A stretch of DNA of 64,000 nt, taken from assembly GCA_947178105.1 (NCBI GenBank), contig CAMWXD010000002.1, positions 113,924-177,923 of the forward strand, read 5' to 3'. The position numbers and the translations under genes were made by a program. Below the pieces are notes generated by a model. The model saw only the letters and a program-made list of their open reading frames with translations, had not been told where the DNA came from and did no database searches. Positions 49,153 to 58,907 of the stretch are shown one piece after another. The number at the start of each line of letters is the position of its first letter. Position 1 is the first letter of the stretch. The stretch comes from an uncultured Eubacterium sp. (GTDB taxonomy: Bacteria > Bacillota > Clostridia > Lachnospirales > Lachnospiraceae).

Positions 49153-50582
49153 TGGCAGGTTATTTTAAAATCGGAGAAGAAAAAGTCAGGCCGGGGTCGT
49201 ACTTTAACATCAGTACGAATGATAAGCTGGTAGAGATCATTAACGGCGTTACGGCGGTCATTTTCAGGTCAGATTTCGGGCCGCTCGGTGAAGTTACCGA
49301 ACTTGATAAGGACGAAGGCTATGTCGAAATGTTCGGAACAGGCGGCACGACGGATGCGCTCAGGGAAGCGCTCAGCGGCGGCGCACTAACACTTCTGGCC
49401 TGCCGGCTGGGTACCGGCGGCACATGTGCGAAAGTTTCGCTGCAGGATGCAGAAGGGCAGGACTGTGTGGAGCTTGGCACAAAATATCCAGGTTCCAGGC
49501 CGTTTACAGCAACGGTACGTGAGAAACTTACGGATGCATCGTTGAAAGAATGCGTGATTTATTCCGGCACAAAGGAAATCGAAATGGTTACATTTGCCGC
49601 CGGTGAAGGAGAAGCGGCGGCATTGGCAGAAGCAATCGCCGGGACTGACAATTTTGTTGCGAAAGTGGCGGATGGGAAAGAAAAGGCGATTCTTGCGAAT
49701 GTTTCGCAGTCAGAGCTGACAGGGGGCGCTGACCCGGATGTAACGGTTGACTCGTATTCAGAGGCGTTTACGATGCTGGAACCGTATACGTTCAATACCA
49801 TCTGCGTGGATACGGAAGACACTGCTATACACCTGATGCTCCAGTCATACCTGAACAGGATCTTCCAGGACGGGTCGTTTGCACAGGCAGTTGTGGCAGA
49901 AACAAATAAGATTGACATCAAGACCAGGCAGAAGCGTGCTGCATCCTATGACGATGAAAAAATGAATTATGTCCTGAACCCGAAGCTACGTGTGAAGGTG
50001 ACGGACGCTGCAACGAACACGGTAAGCTTCCTTGTAATTGACGGGTACCAGGCAGCGGCACGTATCGCAGGAATGATTGGGGCGGTGCCAAGCAACCAAT
50101 CCCTGACGCATACGGTGCTCGATGATGTTACAGAACTGTTAGAGGAATTGACACCGGCACAGATTACAAAGTCAGAGAAGATGGGGTGCATTGTCTTAGC
50201 TAAAAATACGAAAAAGAAAATCTGGATTGACTACGCAATCAACACCATGATCAACCCAACGGAAGACAAGGATAAGGGATGGAAGAAGATCCGCCGTGTA
50301 AAAACGCGTTTTGAAATGCTGCGGCGCTGCAACCAGGTTACGGACGACCTTGTAGGGAAAGTAGACAATGACACGAACGGGCGCAAGACGATTGTAAGCA
50401 ACCTGAACAGTGTAGGCGCTGATATGATAGGGGAAGGGAAGCTCACCGCATTTACGGCGTCTGAAAGCACAAGGTTTATTTCAGACGGGGATTCCTGCTG
50501 GTTTGACATTGATGTGGTCGATAAAGATTCCGCTGAACATATTTACTGCATGTATAAATTCCAGTTCAGCACGAATGTGTAA
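49152..50582 (+). CDS. Contractile tail sheath protein (XkdK-like)
   Basis: A 476-residue protein that forms the contractile outer tail. MAGYFKIGEEKVRPGSYFNIS at the start and the C-terminal RTKFEM-type RVKTRFEMLRRCNQVTDDLVGKVDNDTNGRKTIVSNLNS, and FTAS...DGDSCWFDIDVV are XkdK-like. Its presence defines the phage as a myovirus. Confidence 0.92.
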   Translation: MAGYFKIGEEKVRPGSYFNISTNDKLVEIINGVTAVIFRSDFGPLGEVTELDKDEGYVEMFGTGGTTDALREALSGGALTLLACRLGTGGTCAKVSLQDAEGQDCVELGTKYPGSRPFTATVREKLTDASLKECVIYSGTKEIEMVTFAAGEGEAAALAEAIAGTDNFVAKVADGKEKAILANVSQSELTGGADPDVTVDSYSEAFTMLEPYTFNTICVDTEDTAIHLMLQSYLNRIFQDGSFAQAVVAETNKIDIKTRQKRAASYDDEKMNYVLNPKLRVKVTDAATNTVSFLVIDGYQAAARIAGMIGAVPSNQSLTHTVLDDVTELLEELTPAQITKSEKMGCIVLAKNTKKKIWIDYAINTMINPTEDKDKGWKKIRRVKTRFEMLRRCNQVTDDLVGKVDNDTNGRKTIVSNLNSVGADMIGEGKLTAFTASESTRFISDGDSCWFDIDVVDKDSAEHIYCMYKFQFSTNV

Positions 50583-50641
50583 GGGATGCTTGCAGGCCCG
50601 GCAGCAAAGGGCATAAAGTTGAAAAAGGAGGCGAATAAGCC

Positions 50642-51106
50642 ATGAGAAACCCGCAGGCAGCAAATGACGCCAGGCATGGGCGGACAGGGAAAGACGGGGC
50701 TTTTTATAACAGTGAAGGGACTATGATAGCCACAGTGGAACAGTTTACATCAAATGTAAGCTGGAACAATGCAAAATATTCTGTCCTTGGCGACGCACAG
50801 GAGCATGAGACAGCGAACACATTTGCCGTAAGCCTTACGATGTCACAAGTGGTAGTGGAAGATGATGCATTTTTTACGGAATTGATGGAAGCGATGGAAA
50901 CGCAGATTATGCCGTACTGGTCATTCCAGGGATCTTTGCTCGGAAGGAATGGATCGGAGGAACGCGTGTCTTACTATGAAGTTGTCCCATCCGGGCAGGT
51001 GGATATCCAGAATGTGGCAGTAGGCGATGTCATTAAGCGGAACTGGAATTTCTTTGTAAACAGGCCGCCGAAGCTGACCAGCCTTTTAACAGTGGACAGA
51101 GGCTGA
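50642..51106 (+). CDS. Tail tube protein (XkdM-like)
   Basis: A 154-residue protein forming the inner tube. ARHGRTGKDGAFYNSEGTMIATVEQFTSNVSWNNAKYSVLGDAQEHE and the C-terminal VAVGDVIKRNWNFFVNRPPKL are typical of XkdM. The ATG follows AAGGAGGCGAATAAGCC. Confidence 0.92.
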   Translation: MRNPQAANDARHGRTGKDGAFYNSEGTMIATVEQFTSNVSWNNAKYSVLGDAQEHETANTFAVSLTMSQVVVEDDAFFTELMEAMETQIMPYWSFQGSLLGRNGSEERVSYYEVVPSGQVDIQNVAVGDVIKRNWNFFVNRPPKLTSLLTVDRG

Positions 51107-51193
51107 TCTAAATAAAAAGAATAAATGTGAAGCAGATACAGGGAAGGCGTTATGCCTTCCTTTTTGAGTTGATCAAAAATCAGGAGGAGAACT

Positions 51194-51781
51194 ATGCACC
51201 AGCAAAAATTTAAACCGGGAATCGAAATGAATGCCACAGCACAGGAGCCAGATGGCGCAGACACAAATACTGAAAATGTGAACTTTACAAAAGAACAGAC
51301 AGCAAACCAGATGCGGATGCATGAGGAAGACTTTCTCCAGGGCCTTATTGATGCGGCCTGTTATACAGCAGAGGAAAGAAAAGTAATTGAAATTGCAAGG
51401 AAAGACCCTGCAACTGGCGAGAGCAGGGTATATTTCAGGTTTACTATCCGTCCCCTGGCAGAAGAGGAGTACGACCGGTGTAAGAAGAAACATACAAAGT
51501 ATGTACGCAATAAGAGCATAGGCGTGAAAATGCCGGAGGATACGAATGCTGTAAAATACAGGGATGCGCTGATCTACCAGGCAACGGTCGAGGAAGACCG
51601 CGCAAAGTTATGGGATAACAAGAAAGCATGGGAAGTTATGCGTGATAAGGGGCTGCAGATCATGAATGGGCTGGATGTGATTGAATATTCACTGAAAGCA
51701 GGGGAAAAAGATGCTGTCATTGATGAAATTGATAAACTCAGCGGTTACGGCTCCAATTTGGAGGAAGTTGTAAAAAACTGA
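51194..51781 (+). CDS. Tail assembly chaperone (XkdN-like), zero-frame product
   Basis: A 195-residue protein that ends right after a slippery sequence. YFRFTIRPLAEEEYDRCKKKHTKYVRNKSIG and ALIYQATVEEDRAKLWDNKKAWEV are the XkdN-type chaperone features. It should help load the tape measure, together with the longer frameshift product. The start follows AGGAGGAGAACT. Confidence 0.9.
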   Translation: MHQQKFKPGIEMNATAQEPDGADTNTENVNFTKEQTANQMRMHEEDFLQGLIDAACYTAEERKVIEIARKDPATGESRVYFRFTIRPLAEEEYDRCKKKHTKYVRNKSIGVKMPEDTNAVKYRDALIYQATVEEDRAKLWDNKKAWEVMRDKGLQIMNGLDVIEYSLKAGEKDAVIDEIDKLSGYGSNLEEVVKN

Positions 51782-51942
51782 TCCGGGCAGGCGGGAAGGC
51801 CTGCCTGCTCCATCATATTTTCCAAAAGCATGGGATAACGCCGGATGAATTTTACAGCAAACCAAAAGGCGTACAGTCATTTATGCTTGCATCTACGGTA
51901 ATATCACTGGAACCAAAGGAAGGGGATGGTGCGGATGGCTGA
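51772..51942 (+). promoter_or_regulatory. Programmed -1 frameshift site and extension of the tail chaperone
   Basis: The slippery heptamer A AAA AAC (51772-51778) sits in the zero frame directly before TGA. Seven bases later a perfect hairpin follows: GGCAGGC (51786-51792), loop GGGAAG, GCCTGCC (51799-51805). A shift of -1 continues into 54 more codons (LIRAGGKACLL, ...FQKHGITPDEFYSKPKGVQS...) to TGA at 51940-51942. The extension has the ITPDEFYSKPKG motif of gpGT-like chaperones, so the longer product of about 249 residues is almost certainly real. Confidence 0.92.
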
Positions 51943-54900
51943 AACAGTTAGGATCGAGATACCGATTGAGGTATTCGACAACACAGACCCAGAGCTTGGC
52001 AATGCCATCCGGGGCATCAACAGGCTTGGGCAGGCGGCGGACAGCGCCGGGGAATCTGCACAGCAGGCGGGCCGGAGGGTGACGCAGTTTGACCGGTCTT
52101 CGGAACGGACGCAGCGGACGCTTTCACAATGGATGAAAGAAAAATATGAAGTCCTTCTGGAAGCAAAAGACCGGGTTGCCCCGGTCCTCTCTGCCATTGG
52201 CGGCAATATACGGAATATTGCGGGCAAGGCGTGGAGCGTTACCATGAAAGCGGTTGATTTCGTTACAAAACCTGTGCAGGGGATTATCAACCTACTGAAA
52301 AACCCTATTTTCCAAGTCGGGGCCGTCCTTGGAGTCAGTATTGGTATGAAAGATACGATAGAAACCTATAAGGATTTTGAGGCGGCTATGTCACAGGTAC
52401 AGGCGGTAAGCGGGGCTACCGCTCCGGAACTTGAGCAGCTCACAGACAAAGCAAAGGAAATGGGCGCGACAACGAAGTTTACGGCTGAAGAATCAGCTAC
52501 GGCTTTTAATTATATGGCTATGGCTGGCTGGAAGGCACAGGATATGCTTAGTGGCATTGAAGGAATCTTAAACCTTGCGGCAGCATCCGGGGAAAGCCTT
52601 GGAACGACATCAGATATCGTGACGGATGCACTGACCGCGTTTGGCTTGCAGGCATCCGATGCCGGGCATTTTGCGGATGTATTGGCACAGGCATCTTCGA
52701 ACGCGAACACGAACGTGAGTATGCTTGGGGAAAGTTTTAAATATGTCGCCCCAGTAGCAGGCGCCATGAAATATAACGTAGAGGATGTATCACTGGCGCT
52801 GGGCCTGATGGCAAATGCAAGCGTCAAAGGCTCTATGGCAGGCACTTCCCTCAAAACTGCCCTGGTAAATATGGCATCCCCGACAGATAAAATGGCTACG
52901 GCCATGAAAAAATATGGCATCAGCCTGACAGACAGCGATGGAAAGATGAAGACTTTAAAAGGCGTTATGGATAACCTGCGCACAAGCCTTGGCGGGCTTG
53001 CGGAAGCAGAACAGACAGCAGCCGCAAGCAGGATATTCGGAAAAGAGGCTATGGCCGGGATGCTTTCCATCATTAATGCCAGTGAAAAGGATTATAACAA
53101 ACTGACAAAGGCGGTAAACAATGCAGACGGTGCAGCAAAAAATATGTCGGAAACGATGCTGGATAACCTGCAGGGCTCCATTACCCTGTTACAGAGCGCT
53201 GTTGACGGCGTGAAAATATCAACCGGAGAGCGCCTGGCTCCATACGTGAGGGGGATTGCGGACTGGATGACGGAAATGATGCCGGAGATTGAATCTGGCT
53301 TGGGTGAACTGATGGATTTTGTTGACAGGAAAATAAACAGCCTCAAGGCAAAATTTGCAGAGATCAGCGCGACGGATGAATGGCAGAATGCAGACTTTTT
53401 TGGAAAAGTCAAAATAGCCTGGGATGAAATTATCGCACAGCCGTTTTCCGAATGGTGGGAGAGCACCGGGAAAGCAAAGATTGCAGGTATGGCAGGCGGC
53501 GTAGGTGAAGGTATAGGTTCTGCATTGAAGACAGGAATTTTGACGCTGCTCGGAATAGATGTATCCGGGACACTGGATGAAGGAGCCAGTATTGGAGCTT
53601 CCTTTGCAAAAGGATTTTCAGAAGGGTTTGATTTTGAAGCCATAAGCGGCAAATTGATGGAAGGGTTAAAGAATATGGTTTCCAATGCAGCAAAACTTCT
53701 GCCGGGAGGTGAATCCGCAGACCTTTCTTCCCTGCTGTCTGCCGGGATGTTAGCGAAAATAGCCGGCCCGTTATTAAATGCAGGAATTGGCGGCGCAAGG
53801 TTAGGCAGGAGCATTTTTGGCAGCCAGACAGTTCCGGCAGAAGGCGGCGGGACTACTGCCGTTCCCGGAATTGGCGCAAGACTGGTCGGAAATGCCGGAG
53901 CAGGTACCGGGCTTCTTGGTTTTGGTGCGAATACCGCAATAAAGCTGGGAGCAGGAAATCTGGCGGGCGGTGCATCACTGTCAGCGGGCGCATTATCAGC
54001 CCTCGGCCTTGGTGCAGTTGCCGGTGGTGCAATTGGCGGTGTATCTGCAATCAGTGGCGGCATGGACATCTATCATGGATTTAAAGCAGATGATAAGGAA
54101 GAGGCCGCAGCGTATAAGGAATCCGGCGCCTGGAAAGTGGGCGGCGTTGGCGCAGGAGCTGCCGCAGGAGCCGCAATCGGGTCTGTAGTCCCGGTAGTTG
54201 GGACTGCTGTCGGCGGGCTGATTGGTGCAGGGGTCGGCGGCATTGCCGGGTGGCTAAAAGGAAACAAAGTTAAAGATGATTACAAAGAGAAGTTAAAAGA
54301 ACAGGAAGAGGCTGAGGCGAAAGCGCAAGAACTTGCCGCAAAAACCCAGCAGGTTTTTGAATTGACAGGCGTTTCCATTGACAGTGCTGTTCTTGAAACA
54401 CAGGAATTGAAAGATGCAATGGACGATGCAGGGGTTAGCGCGGAGCAGTTTGGCACGATGTTTCAGGAAGCTGTTGGAAACAACCTGAAAAGCCATTTCG
54501 GCGGCCTCAAACTTTCACTAAAAGAAACACAAGACCTTGCAGAAAGCATTGTATTTGATAAACAGGAAAAGGGAGTGCAGAAATTTTCGGATGCGCTGGG
54601 CGCGTCGGAGAGCAGCCTGGCCGGATTGAAAAACCGGATGCAGGAAATTGACCGGCTGAACTGGGAGGCGGAGCTTGGAATTAAGATGTCGAAAGGGGAC
54701 GTAAGCAATTTTAAGGACGCTATGGATGCGCTGGCAGAAGAAGCCCAGTCTTATTTGAAAGATAAGCATTATGAAGCAAATGTAGCTGTGAATATGCTTG
54801 TTGGAAAAGACAATGCGGGAGGGATCAGGGAGAGCCTGAAAGAGACATATGCAGGGCTGCAGTCCCAGATTGATGAAGCAAACGCCGAGCTGCAGCGTGT

Positions 54901-56653
54901 AACGTCAAAAGCATTAAAAGACGGCGTGATTTCTACGGAAGATATGGTAAAAGTTAAGATCGGCGGCGTGAAGTATGAAATGGATGAAGCGGCGGCAGTT
55001 ACGGAGCTGCAGAACCAGATTGCGGAGATCACAAATAAAGTAGCAGGTGCGCAGCAGGATGCAAAACTGGAAGCATTGAAAATCCGGTATAGCGGCGCGC
55101 AGCTCGATGCAGAGTCTTTTGCAAGCCTACAGCAGGAATTGCAGGCAGATGTGGAAAGTTTTACGGAAAGCTACAACCAGGCGCTGGAAGTTGGCATTAC
55201 AAACCTAAAGCTCCAGCTTGGAGAGGGCGCGATTGATAAATCTACGTATGAAGAACAGTTGAAACAGCTTGCGGAGGGCTACGACGCACAAATTGATGAA
55301 ATGCAGGTCAGAGTGGAATCCTTCCAGCTTGACACGATTGTAGAGTCTTATGGCAGCGCTTTGGATGGGATTTTACCTGATATTGAAGGGACGGCATCCG
55401 AAAAATTGTCTGAGGCAATGCAGAATGCACTTGCGATAGAGCCGGAGCCGGCAGAATGGAGCGCAGAACAGATTGCGTCCTGGTTTGGATTGGAAAGCCT
55501 TGGCGCAGAGACACAGGCAGCATTGTCCGAGATCTTGCAGCAGACAGCAGAAACTATCCCGCAGAAAATGAGCGAAGAGATCACAGGTGCTATGAGTGCG
55601 GTAGATTATTCCGGTTTGGATTTAGCAGGGCCGTTCTCCAACGAGTACATCGCACAGATGCAGGCAGCAGATTTATCAGCCGGCGCAAACGCGTTAGCAC
55701 AAAATGTGGAGACAGGCACAGCAGCTTCTATGGGCCTGCTTACTTTTGCCGAGTCTGGGGCTGCGGTGACGAATGGGGTTGGCAGTGCAATACAGGCTGC
55801 GGATATGAGCCCAATAGCGTCCGCAGTGGACATTTTAAAATCTAATACAGATGCAAAGGTAAATTCTGCATTTGGCGCAGGGGTTTCAACAACTATGCCA
55901 GTCAATGTGACGGCGGATTACAGGCTGCTCAACCCGGCCGCGACTGTAAATGTTGGCGGGGCAGGCTCTGGGAATGCATCCCTGACAGCAACCATCTCTG
56001 GACATGCAGCCGGCGGCTATGTGCAGGGCAAGCAGTTGTCCTGGCTGGCAGAAGAAGGATACGGCGAGTTTGTCATCCCTACGAATCCAGGACGCAGGGC
56101 ACGTGCTTTGGAACTGTACGAGCAGGCAGGTGAAATGCTTGGAGTTGGCGCACACGCAGATGGCGGCTTTGTTGGGAACGGAAGCCCAGCTTTTCATAAT
56201 ATGTCTTCCGGCAAAAACATCCCATCGCAGGGATCCTATTCCATGGATTCATTTATGGCAGAAAATGCCCCATTACAAGAGGTTTATCAGGGAGATATAA
56301 ATTACATCAATGACGCTGTTAAGAATGCATCCTATGCCTATAACGAAGCCATAGACACAGATCATGCCCAACACGATATGCCTGTTACGGAACCAGGCCA
56401 GGACGCTTATGTGCCTGTACATTCTGGCCCGGAACATAGCGATGGAAGCACCCCGGGAGATGTGGCTATACAGGTAAATGTACAAATGTCCCCTGAGTTC
56501 ATTATCTCCAGCCAGGACACAGGAAACCAGGGTACGGTGGATATCATGCAGGCGATCAGGAGGCATATGTCAGAAATTGCGGATGAAGTCGGCGGTGAGA
56601 TCGCCGACAGGCTTAGCGAAGCGTTTGCAAACATGGCGCTGGAAGGAGTGTAA
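51935..56653 (+). CDS. Tape measure protein
   Basis: A 1572-residue protein that sets tail length and threads the tube. It contains a TP901/PhageMin_Tail core (from KDFEAAMSQVQAVSGATAPELEQLTDKAKEMGATTKFTAEESATAFNYMAMAGW), a hydrophobic Gly/Ala-rich stretch (about 600-775) and long coiled coils (about 790-1120). The N-terminus overlaps the end of the frameshift product by eight bases. Another ATG at 51926 is possible. At roughly 3 residues per nanometre or less, a tail of about 200 nm or more is predicted by the usual rule. Confidence 0.93.
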   Translation: MAETVRIEIPIEVFDNTDPELGNAIRGINRLGQAADSAGESAQQAGRRVTQFDRSSERTQRTLSQWMKEKYEVLLEAKDRVAPVLSAIGGNIRNIAGKAWSVTMKAVDFVTKPVQGIINLLKNPIFQVGAVLGVSIGMKDTIETYKDFEAAMSQVQAVSGATAPELEQLTDKAKEMGATTKFTAEESATAFNYMAMAGWKAQDMLSGIEGILNLAAASGESLGTTSDIVTDALTAFGLQASDAGHFADVLAQASSNANTNVSMLGESFKYVAPVAGAMKYNVEDVSLALGLMANASVKGSMAGTSLKTALVNMASPTDKMATAMKKYGISLTDSDGKMKTLKGVMDNLRTSLGGLAEAEQTAAASRIFGKEAMAGMLSIINASEKDYNKLTKAVNNADGAAKNMSETMLDNLQGSITLLQSAVDGVKISTGERLAPYVRGIADWMTEMMPEIESGLGELMDFVDRKINSLKAKFAEISATDEWQNADFFGKVKIAWDEIIAQPFSEWWESTGKAKIAGMAGGVGEGIGSALKTGILTLLGIDVSGTLDEGASIGASFAKGFSEGFDFEAISGKLMEGLKNMVSNAAKLLPGGESADLSSLLSAGMLAKIAGPLLNAGIGGARLGRSIFGSQTVPAEGGGTTAVPGIGARLVGNAGAGTGLLGFGANTAIKLGAGNLAGGASLSAGALSALGLGAVAGGAIGGVSAISGGMDIYHGFKADDKEEAAAYKESGAWKVGGVGAGAAAGAAIGSVVPVVGTAVGGLIGAGVGGIAGWLKGNKVKDDYKEKLKEQEEAEAKAQELAAKTQQVFELTGVSIDSAVLETQELKDAMDDAGVSAEQFGTMFQEAVGNNLKSHFGGLKLSLKETQDLAESIVFDKQEKGVQKFSDALGASESSLAGLKNRMQEIDRLNWEAELGIKMSKGDVSNFKDAMDALAEEAQSYLKDKHYEANVAVNMLVGKDNAGGIRESLKETYAGLQSQIDEANAELQRVTSKALKDGVISTEDMVKVKIGGVKYEMDEAAAVTELQNQIAEITNKVAGAQQDAKLEALKIRYSGAQLDAESFASLQQELQADVESFTESYNQALEVGITNLKLQLGEGAIDKSTYEEQLKQLAEGYDAQIDEMQVRVESFQLDTIVESYGSALDGILPDIEGTASEKLSEAMQNALAIEPEPAEWSAEQIASWFGLESLGAETQAALSEILQQTAETIPQKMSEEITGAMSAVDYSGLDLAGPFSNEYIAQMQAADLSAGANALAQNVETGTAASMGLLTFAESGAAVTNGVGSAIQAADMSPIASAVDILKSNTDAKVNSAFGAGVSTTMPVNVTADYRLLNPAATVNVGGAGSGNASLTATISGHAAGGYVQGKQLSWLAEEGYGEFVIPTNPGRRARALELYEQAGEMLGVGAHADGGFVGNGSPAFHNMSSGKNIPSQGSYSMDSFMAENAPLQEVYQGDINYINDAVKNASYAYNEAIDTDHAQHDMPVTEPGQDAYVPVHSGPEHSDGSTPGDVAIQVNVQMSPEFIISSQDTGNQGTVDIMQAIRRHMSEIADEVGGEIADRLSEAFANMALEGV

Positions 56654-57357
56654 TGGCAGTAAAAATAAAGCTTAAATCGGAAGACGGGAAGAAATTTTAC
56701 TTTTCGGTCATGCCAGAAGAAATACACATGAAATCGGCTGCGAAATACCAGGCATTTGATGTTATCAAGGATGGCGCTATCAAAGTGCCGAATGGCATGG
56801 AGGTTGATGAAATATCATGGGACGGTGAATTTTTCGGGAAACCAAAACGGAAAGAAAGCATCGTCAACACGGACCATTGGAAAAAGCCTGCGGACTGCAT
56901 TGATATACTGCAGGAATGGATGGAAAAAGGCAAAGTCCTGACGCTTATTGTTTCAAAGACGTGGATCAACATGGATGTTACGATCGCATCTTTTGAAACA
57001 ACAGCGTATGGGGCTTTTGGAAATGTGAAGTATTCTATTTCATTCGCCAGGGACCGCCCTCTGGAGGTGCGCACAACAAAAGAGGCAAAGATTGGCAAGA
57101 AAAAGAAAACAAAGAAAAGGCAGAAAAAAACTTCAAAGCCTAAAGGCTCCGGGAATACTGCCTCTGCTTCTTATACAGTGAAGAGCGGCGACACTCTATG
57201 GGGCATTGCGGCTTCAAAACTTGGAAGCGGGGCAAGCTGGAAAAAAATTTATGATAAAAATAAAGCGGTAATAGAAGCAGAAGCAAAGCGCCGCGGCAGA
57301 AGCAATTCTGACTGCGGCCATTGGATTTATCCAGGCACAACGCTTGTAATACCGTAG
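56653..57357 (+). CDS. LysM tail protein (XkdP-like)
   Basis: A 234-residue protein: an N-terminal XkdP-type domain, a basic Lys/Arg-rich linker (about 140-165), then a LysM domain YTVKSGDTLWGIAASKLGSGASWKKIYDKNKAVI...IYPGTTLVIP. It forms part of the tail/baseplate hub and may touch peptidoglycan. It overlaps the tape measure gene by one base. Confidence 0.92.
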   Translation: MAVKIKLKSEDGKKFYFSVMPEEIHMKSAAKYQAFDVIKDGAIKVPNGMEVDEISWDGEFFGKPKRKESIVNTDHWKKPADCIDILQEWMEKGKVLTLIVSKTWINMDVTIASFETTAYGAFGNVKYSISFARDRPLEVRTTKEAKIGKKKKTKKRQKKTSKPKGSGNTASASYTVKSGDTLWGIAASKLGSGASWKKIYDKNKAVIEAEAKRRGRSNSDCGHWIYPGTTLVIP

Positions 57358-57365
57358 GAGGCATT

Positions 57366-58367
57366 ATGGTTGATATAAGTACACTGGAATATAAGGTTGT
57401 TGCTTTTGATGAAGGCGGGAATAAGCACGACATTACGGGGCTTATTGAAAATTTTGGCTGGGAAGAGAACGACCATGAGCTGGCGGTGCGCCTGTCATTT
57501 ACAGCAAGGAACGATATTGTGTCGAAAAGCAGGCTGTCATCCATGATTAAGCCAAACTGCCTGGTCCTGGCATATGCCAAAAGCGGGAAAAAGCCGTTTG
57601 AAGAAGTGGCGCGCGGGAAAGTGGTAACATGGAGCCGCGTAAACAAGAACAGCGGGTATACGTTTAAATGTACGGCATATGATGACTTGTACTGCCTACA
57701 GAAAAGCCAGGATGATTTCTTTTTCCAGTCGGGGGCCAGTACAAAATCAAGAATAAGCAAAGTGCTAGGCCAATGGGGGATATCCCTTGGCAAATATGAG
57801 GGCCCGAACGCGTCCCATGGAAAGAAGAAATACCAGGCTATGTACCTATCGGATATTGTCCTTGCCATTTTAGGCGATGGAGTGAAAAAAGGAGGCAGCA
57901 AATGCACCATACGCCAGGAAAAGGGGCAGGTGCAGATTGTGAAGCGTGGAGGGAATCAGGATGTATATGTCTTTGAAACGGATAACACGGTAGCCCTGGA
58001 ACATTCCCTCAGCACAGAAGATATGGTAACGCGCGTTAAGATCATGGGAAAGGAAAAGAAAGGCGGAAAAGAGAAAGTGATAGCCACCCTGAACGGGGAT
58101 ACAAAGTATGGCGTCCGCCAAAGGATTTACAAAAGGGGGCATGATGAAAAGCTTTCCGATGCAAAATCAGCAGCGCAGGCGATCCTGGACGAAAACGGCA
58201 GTTTGAAAAATGAGGCAAAGGTGCAGTCTCCTGACGTTCCGTATATTAGAAAAGGAGACCTGGTATGCATGAGGGCACAGCAGGTCAAAGGTGATTTTTA
58301 CGTGCTCAGCATACAGCATGATGCTGAGACGCGGAGCATGACGATGGATATTAAAAGAAAGAAATGA
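57366..58367 (+). CDS. Baseplate hub protein (XkdQ/gpD-like)
   Basis: A 333-residue protein of the late control D/XkdQ group: ISTLEYKVVAFDEGGNKHDITGLIENFGWEENDHELAVRLSF, and KGGSKCTIRQEKGQVQIVKRGGN, EHSLSTEDMVTRVKIMGK and DAKSAAQAILDENGS. ATG 57366 follows GTAGGAGG. Confidence 0.9.
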   Translation: MVDISTLEYKVVAFDEGGNKHDITGLIENFGWEENDHELAVRLSFTARNDIVSKSRLSSMIKPNCLVLAYAKSGKKPFEEVARGKVVTWSRVNKNSGYTFKCTAYDDLYCLQKSQDDFFFQSGASTKSRISKVLGQWGISLGKYEGPNASHGKKKYQAMYLSDIVLAILGDGVKKGGSKCTIRQEKGQVQIVKRGGNQDVYVFETDNTVALEHSLSTEDMVTRVKIMGKEKKGGKEKVIATLNGDTKYGVRQRIYKRGHDEKLSDAKSAAQAILDENGSLKNEAKVQSPDVPYIRKGDLVCMRAQQVKGDFYVLSIQHDAETRSMTMDIKRKK

Positions 58368-58379
58368 GAGGTGGCCGGC

Positions 58380-58892
58380 ATGGCATTTGATTCAAGCGGC
58401 GGTGCGAGCAAACTGGCAAAAGTACTGACACAGAGAATGAAAAAATGCAATGAATCCCCCTTAGTGCTTGATTTTGGTGAGATACTCCCGAATATGAGCC
58501 TGCTTACAAATACATTCCCTTTGGAGATACCAAAAGGACAATATACAATCTGCCGCAGCGTAAGCTGGAACCCGGCAATCCCTATGACAATGACGTGGTG
58601 GGCTGATGAAGCTCCAGGCGTCCAGGGATGGGAAGAGGAAGACTGGAGTGAAAAAGCGTGGCAGGGAGGGCCGGAAGATCTGCACAATCCTCCGGCCAGT
58701 GTCCCGCACATGCATGGGAAAAAAGGAGAACACGACCACGGATTGTGCCCGACAGGGCAGCATTACCATGATGTATACCTTCCGGACAAAATGAGATGGA
58801 TCAAGCCCGGAGACCGTGTGCTTGTGGCATGGGTGGAAGATGAGGCAGTCGTTATTGACATCGTCCTTAATTCCGAGATTTTAGGTTCCTAA
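58380..58892 (+). CDS. XkdR-like baseplate protein (DUF2577) with three HxH motifs
   Basis: A 170-residue protein. The ends match DUF2577 (FDSSGGASKLAKVLTQRMKK; MRWIKPGDRVLVAWVEDEAVVIDIV). In between lies an insert with His110-x-His112, His118-x-His120 and His128-x-His130, plus Cys123. This is longer than a plain DUF2577 protein. HxH clusters bind iron at the tips of phage spikes, so a metal-binding tip function is possible. Confidence 0.82.
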   Translation: MAFDSSGGASKLAKVLTQRMKKCNESPLVLDFGEILPNMSLLTNTFPLEIPKGQYTICRSVSWNPAIPMTMTWWADEAPGVQGWEEEDWSEKAWQGGPEDLHNPPASVPHMHGKKGEHDHGLCPTGQHYHDVYLPDKMRWIKPGDRVLVAWVEDEAVVIDIVLNSEILGS

Positions 58893-58907
58893 GAAAGGGG
58901 GATAAGA

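Noticed and set aside
53092..54069. 325-codon open frame opposite the tape measure gene
   Set aside because: Antisense of a Gly/Ala-rich stretch, Pro/Ala/Ser-rich and without a ribosome binding site.
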